Source: Conidiobolus incongruus B7586
Taxonomy: Eukaryota > Entomophthoromycota > Entomophthoromycetes > Entomophthorales > Conidiobolaceae
Length of the DNA: 25,679 nt
Reading direction: 5' to 3'
Assembly: GCA_000697335.1 (NCBI GenBank)
Contig: JNEM01011512.1
Location: 1-25,679, forward strand
Positions 20,430-25,679 of the stretch are shown one piece after another (position 1 is the stretch's first letter; each line of letters starts with the position of its first letter). A program made the position numbers and the translations under genes. Under the pieces are notes generated by a model that saw nothing but the letters and a program-made list of their open reading frames with translations, did not search any database and had not been told where the DNA came from.

Positions 20430-21455
20430 TTTTTGGATTAGATACTGATGAATCTGATGAATTGTTATTTGTCAAGCAACCAATAATTTAAGCGTGTCCA
20501 AGGCATCAGGTAAGCCATATTATTTAAAATTTAAAGAATCAATTCGAATTTGGATTTAAATACGAACACAATACAGTTAGATGAATTGCGATTGAACTAA
20601 TGTATGATATGAAGGACTCTGCCATGATATTTTTTAGAGAAATCCTGACAACTCTATTATCATTTGCGATTGAAATAGTACTAGTCATACTTAACTTGCA
20701 CCTGAAAACAACATGACACTTGTATTGCCTTCAACTAAATTCAGTAGTGATTATATTGTATTTACAATAAGACTCATCATAGCTCTTAATAATCGTAAGT
20801 TAGAAAATATTTTCTATTTCAAAATAACTGGATTTAGGCATTTTCAAATAGCCACTTAAAGAAAATAATGATACCAAATTAAGCCTTCACAAAAATAACT
20901 TAGATAAGCTTTTGATTGATTTCAGTATGGGTACTATACAATCGTACGATTGGAGTATTTTTGACACTCCTTTCGCAATTCAAGCCATCTTGATGCTACT
21001 TGGATGGAATCTATTCTCATTTGTTGGCATTCTTGTAGCAGGTCCTTTCCGTAAGGTTCTTGGCATTTAGTGGTTTACAATTCATGTTGCAGACATAGCT
21101 GTTGTGGAGCCTACTATTGTACTTTTGACCTATTTTGAATCTTATAAACATTTAGATGATCTTCACGAGCAATTAGGCTTAGGTTAATCTCAATGGCTTT
21201 AATTCGAATTATAACTGAAGTAGTTATTGACAAATTATATGATTATACAAGAACTAAGACTCTATAATATGATCAACTCCATTCGTGGTTTGGCCAAATA
21301 TTATTCATACTAGTTCAAGTCACGATCGTATTAGTTTTAATATGGAAGAATGATACAGAAAAGTTCCTGGAAATTTGAATAGTTTAGGGAATTAACTTGT
21401 TTGATGAAATATATATTTGGATCTATTATCAAGTTATATTCCAATTAAAGCCGCC
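20430..21455 (+). pseudogene. Decayed duplicate of the DOMON/cytochrome b561 gene
   Basis: Nucleotide similarity to 17265-18395 is obvious over nearly the whole length. Examples are CTCTATTATCATTTG after the DOMON Met region, the block GGATGGAATCTATTC around 21001, CCTTTCCGTAAGGTTCTTGG, and CTTCACGAGCAATTAGGCTTAG at about 21160. Many in-frame stops come from TGG codons changed to TGA, TAG or TAA, and from CAA changed to TAA. There are also several small deletions, including one after the third haem His. Of the haem ligands, the Met (MYDMKDSAM) and DOMON His (LSLHKN) remain, as do the counterparts of His238, His269 and His308; His204 is now Gln. The signal-peptide region is unrecognisable. It is a tandem duplicate of the host gene, not a transposon. 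Confidence 0.85.
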
Positions 21456-23692
21456 TCTGCTTACAAAGTTGTATATAAGAATTAAATCTTTGGGGACTGA
21501 ATCCATTTAAAAAATTGAATTTATAAAATTTTATAACAATTTTAGCATATTACAGAGAAAAACAATATATAATCAAAAGGAAATTTAAGATAAAATACAC
21601 TTATATGACAATGTTTTTATCATCACATACAGATATTTTAAAACATCGTTTAAAATTATAAAGTTTTGTGATTTTAAGATACAATTTTCATCCTCTATAC
21701 AAGATTAAAAAATATGATTCTCTCAAATTAATCTTTGGTACTACAAATAATAGTCATCATAATCAATATAAACTTCACACTGAATAATTCATATTTCACC
21801 ATCGACTATAAATGATTATAGTATATACTGATGTAAATTCTAATTCCAGAAATTTCATATAATTATTTTCTTAATATATGCTTTTATAGATTCCGTTATT
21901 TTGTCAAATTATATTCAAAGTTTAAACATTGTATATTTTTCTAATCAAAGAATATATTAAATAATAAAAGCGAGTTTGAAAAAAATCATGTATACTTTTT
22001 CTGGGTATAAAAATTTGAGATTAAGAAAATAATATAATAAATTGGTTAGTAGTATTAGTATTTAACAAAGTAAAGATACAATGTTTGTAGATTATCTAAA
22101 TATTTGATATTGCAGACCTTTGAATTTTCACATTATGTATATTTCTTTATGTATTCATACCGAGTCATTATTTAAATTATTCATTAATAAATTATATATT
22201 TTATATTATTAAATTATTAAAAAGAAAATTTTATTTGATATATTTTGTATATTATATCTTTCGAAATTCTGGAATAATATTTAATTTTACTGGCAAAATC
22301 ATATTTTGAATATTACATTTAACAGTTACTAAAAGTATTTATGTCGAATATTGTCAATTACTAATATTAATATTTCAACAATTGATTATTTAAAAGTTGT
22401 AATAAAATTACAGAATGTTTTATAATCAAAATAAAAAAAATGCCAGATGAAAAAAATATATTTAATATAATTTTTTAAACAATGACCATTAATTTTAGGA
22501 TAAAACAATATATAAAAAAGAATTAAAATTTAATTTTACATTTTTATTAGTATAGTGATAGTATATTTTTTATGCTAAATGATATTATTTAGCTTATTCA
22601 AATCTTTTATATACAAATAATATAATATTAAACTACATTGTGTATTAATTCATTTGAATTTTTTCTAATTTTTATATTTTATTATTTGGTGCTAATCAAT
22701 ATATTAATTTCAATGAGCAATAATCATTGGTTCTCAAATTGGGATTGTTATTAGAGTATTTTTTTAAATTATATGTTTCAATGTTTCAAAATTGTTCACT
22801 ACTTTAATTTTGACTGCCATTACCTTGAATTAGAGTTAAAATCAAAAAATAATACAAGTAAACGGATTTTATTTTTGAAATTGAACCACTATTTTAATAT
22901 TGAGATATATTACTGAAAAATCAATTGTTATTTATAATTTATGTAAATTAATTCTATTATTATCAATTTACTGAAAATACTAACCCCGAGCTTATTCTAA
23001 ACAATTGTTTTATTTAATAATATCTCAAAAAATATTCACAAACAATATTAGCATGTATTATGGTATTATATAGAAACAAGAGTATAAAATACATATAATA
23101 TGAAGAGTCTAAATATATAATATTACACATTTATTCGATGAAATTCAATGTCAATATTTTGACAAATAAACTAAAAAAATTGAATTATAGTTTATATAAA
23201 GTGATTGATAATGAGTCAAAAAAGAAACTACTTTGAATGAACTATTCTAACATTCTATCAAATATTCTAATTACTTAATTTATACAACATATTTATTTTT
23301 CAAAATTTTTATTGAATAAATAACAAATTGTAATACATATATATAAAATTTGGAAGTTATATAATAAATTAATCGATAATATTAATTTTATACTTAAGTG
23401 AAATAACTAGAAGAATTAAACTATTTTGTAAACTTGAAAATCATCTAATTAAAAAATTCTGGAGGGTTGAATTATTTAAATATGATATTAAAGAAATTTA
23501 TATATAGGAATGTAAATATTATATTAGAGATATATGTATATTAATATATGCTTATAAGGTAAACGGTAATATGATAAAATAGAAATATGTAGGGTCATTA
23601 TTCATTAATAATACATGTAATTAGTAGAACTTATATAGAAAAGGCCACTATGTGGAATGGTTAAGGATGAGATAGCTGTAGAAGAAGTAAGT
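21456..23692. other. Long intergenic region, no gene supported
   Basis: About 2.2 kb of A+T-rich DNA with stops in all frames. I see no tRNA, repeat or recognisable relic. The last 100 bases are the likely 3' end region of the nine-exon minus-strand gene. Confidence 0.5.
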
Positions 23693-25227
23693 TTAAAAAT
23701 CATCACTAAAGTTGGCATTCTTAGGGAAGACGGATAAGTATTTGTGAGTATTATTGTGATCCAACTTGGTACAATAAACACGAGTGAGTTCTTCAGGGTA
23801 TTGTTTCAATCCCTTAGCACACTCAATAGAAAATATTCCTGTGACCAACCATTCAATATACTTGCCATCAATAGAATAAATTTCATGTTTAAAACGAATA
23901 CGATAACCTAAAAATGAATATTAGTATATAAGCAATGGTGGCATTATTTATTCCTTTACCACTTCTATTCAACGTAATAAATTGAGAAGCTTCTCTAGTT
24001 TTAATAGGAGTAAAGTGACAAATTTCATCGTATTCATCAGGGTAGGGATCTTCAATACTTTGAAGGAGTTTCAAGAGACCAGGTCGATTGGTATGAACAC
24101 CATCTAAATATCACCAAACTAGTTAATGTTTGCATATAAACAAATGATATATAATACTAACTTAAGTCAAGTTGAGTTTTGATATTTTGCCTCTTTTGAG
24201 AATGAGCTTTAGCAATTCTTCTCCTTTTAGGGATCACGTTTTTATCTACAAATCAAAATTAGTTAATAAGTGTGATACAATAAATCAACTTATCATATCA
24301 AATTGATCCACATTAAAGTATAAAAGTCATTTTGTATTAAATACACTTTAAACAATAAGAAAAAAATAAAAATAAAAATAAAAATAAAACTATGATAAAA
24401 ATATCTATCAAAAATGCTTACCCTTAGTAAAAAGATCACCAATAGTATCAAAGTAGAATTCACCGACTTCATATTCCATGACTCGTTTGTAGTCATTCTC
24501 ACCAATCTAGTACTAAGTTAATATATTATATGATAAACTAACAGCTGGAAAGTACCTTGAATTTTTTGACTTTAAATTTCAAGTAATCGATTCGTTGTTC
24601 AATTTTACGTTCACGCTTCAAGTGGTTAGTCATTGGTTTACCAACTCCTTCAAAATCCTCCAGAATATTTATAAGAGAATGAGAAGGTTAGTTTATTGGT
24701 TAATATAAATAGGTAAGTAGAATACTATACTAAGTTTATCTTACATCAACTTCGAAGGAGGAAGTGATGGAAGTATTTCCGGTATCAAGAGAAGGTACCT
24801 AAATTAATAACCTAAATCAACAACTTGATAAAGAATAATAGAAGTTGTATAGCTCACCTGAGCATAATCAGAGCCATCGCCAAGAGTTCGTTTAGCTTGA
24901 GTCTAAATTAAACTTGGTTAGTATTTAAATGCAAGTAGAATTGGTTTTGTGATACTTACCTTCAAATTTTGACCAGTTTTATTAACTGGAGTGTATACAT
25001 TACGCTTAATAGCCTTAAAGTCTTATATTTAGCAAAGCAAATAGAAATATGAAGGGAAAATAACCTACATCTTCAACTAATATGTCTCTCAATTCGGGAA
25101 GAGTAGGAACATCTTTATTTAAAATTCCAAAGAATTCAGAAAAAGAGGAGGTTTGTTTGGTATCAAGTCGACTGTTGATAAACTTGATAACTTTAGCTTC
25201 GATATCTTTGTATTTTAAAGAATTCAT
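23693..25227 (-). CDS. Nine-exon gene for a 317-aa basic protein of unknown function
   Basis: Reconstructed from splice sites. Exons on the minus strand, in order: 25065-25227, 24960-25021, 24858-24902, 24745-24798, 24556-24657, 24422-24506, 24162-24245, 23960-24103, 23907-23693. Together they make 954 nt, an exact 317 codons plus TAA. The eight introns are 43-176 nt, all GT-AG; intron 2 has TACTAAC and intron 4 AACTAAC as likely branch points. Residues 1-54 are a mixed helical segment. About 55-108 is Ser/Thr/Gly-rich and probably flexible. About 115-143 is a charged, possibly coiled-coil helix (KRERKIEQRIDYLKFKV). PKRRRIAK near residue 177 looks like a nuclear localisation signal. The C-terminal 120 residues look folded (YRIRFKHEIYSIDGKYIEW). 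No family is recognised; a nuclear or chromatin role is a guess. Exon phases agree throughout, so the gene is very probably real; the exact 5' site of exon 1 is the least certain. Confidence 0.8.
24361..24388. repeat. AAAAAT simple repeat within intron 6
   Basis: About four to five units of AAAAAT on the plus strand, read as TTTTTA-type units in the transcript. It partly explains why intron 6 (24246-24421, 176 nt) is the longest intron of the gene. Confidence 0.8.
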
Positions 25228-25679
25228 ATTGGTAACAAGTGCAGAAAATATACAAAAAAGTTACAGTAAGAGTTGCAAAAGTGAGTAATCTTCAAGGAAG
25301 ATATGGTTTCAAGGTTTACTTAAACAACTATATATTTGTAAATTGTTTTATTACGTCACTTAATTACAAATCACTGTATAATCTTCTTTAAACCTTCTAT
25401 CATTCTCCCTCTTCTCTCCTCGAGTGCAACTACTAAATACATTGAACTCAGCCATCAATTATTATATAATGATAATATTGATAAAATTGATATCATTAAT
25501 GCTAAAAATGGTAGAGTTATCTATTATAATGCATGCAACACATCAAACATTCTACTTGTATCACGAACATTTCTATTAGTATTAATATACTTTGTTATTA
25601 TTATCTAATATAAATCAATAAATTGGACTAGTAATTTTTCACCAAATCTCCTTGCTATGAACATGTCATCATCACAGTT
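25228..25679. other. Region upstream of the nine-exon gene
   Basis: Probable promoter region. TTACGTCA at 25351-25358, a bZIP/CRE-like site, lies about 125 nt before the ATG, and a C/T-rich tract follows at about 25400-25422. No complete gene is seen. An ATG at 25657-25659 near the window edge could begin a divergent gene but cannot be judged. Confidence 0.35.

Noticed and set aside
23889-25288. Short frames at 23889-24074, 24293-24505, 25015-25227 (minus) and 25082-25288 (plus)
   Set aside because: The minus-strand ones are single exons of the nine-exon gene read on into introns, and the plus-strand one is antisense to exon 1.
25657-25679. Possible start of a divergent gene (ATGAACATGTCATCATC...)
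   Set aside because: Only seven codons are visible before the window ends, so coding status cannot be judged.

Overview
The window looks like a gene-poor, repeat-rich stretch of a very A+T-rich fungal nuclear genome (roughly four fifths A+T by eye). The evidence for a fungus is: short GT-AG introns of 43-176 nt, some with TACTAAC-type branch points; a secreted DOMON plus cytochrome b561 protein of fungal type; and divergent F-box/leucine-rich proteins in a local array. The style of the F-box proteins (SLVCK near the N-terminus followed by a long run of weak Leu-rich repeats) reminds me of Conidiobolus and other Entomophthorales. That assignment is from memory of the family, not from a search.

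Layout. 1-3237: an A+T desert with a decayed Tc1/mariner-type DNA transposon (about 424-2095), itself interrupted by a ~390-bp insertion. 3238-10324: an F-box array on the minus strand, made of an intact gene (3238-4542), a decayed copy (about 5690-6915) and a second intact gene (9020-10324), with a second mariner copy (about 7375-8610) in between. 10325-12994: no gene seen. 12995-14265: a third mariner copy in the opposite orientation with both terminal inverted repeats visible. 14560-15305: two decayed minus-strand copies of an unidentified intron-containing gene, called X here; a third copy lies at 19495-19870 on the plus strand. 17265-18395: an intact single-exon DOMON/cytochrome b561 gene. 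About 20430-21455: its decayed duplicate. 23693-25227: a nine-exon minus-strand gene of 317 aa that I reconstructed from splice sites and do not recognise.

Four protein-coding genes look intact: two F-box proteins (candidate substrate adaptors of SCF ubiquitin ligases), one haem-b membrane electron-transfer protein, and one basic, probably nuclear, protein of unknown role. Nothing suggests they act in one pathway. What unites the window is duplication followed by decay: F-box genes, the b561 gene, gene X and the transposon all occur as several copies, and the dead copies are rich in C-to-T and G-to-A changes, including Gln codons turned to TAA at the same site in all three transposons. The findings I rate highest are the shared upstream block of the two F-box genes with the start-codon correction it supports, the three copies of gene X with a conserved intron, and the nested insertion with a tRNA-like head and an 80-bp fold-back. 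I did not find a convincing new multi-gene system.
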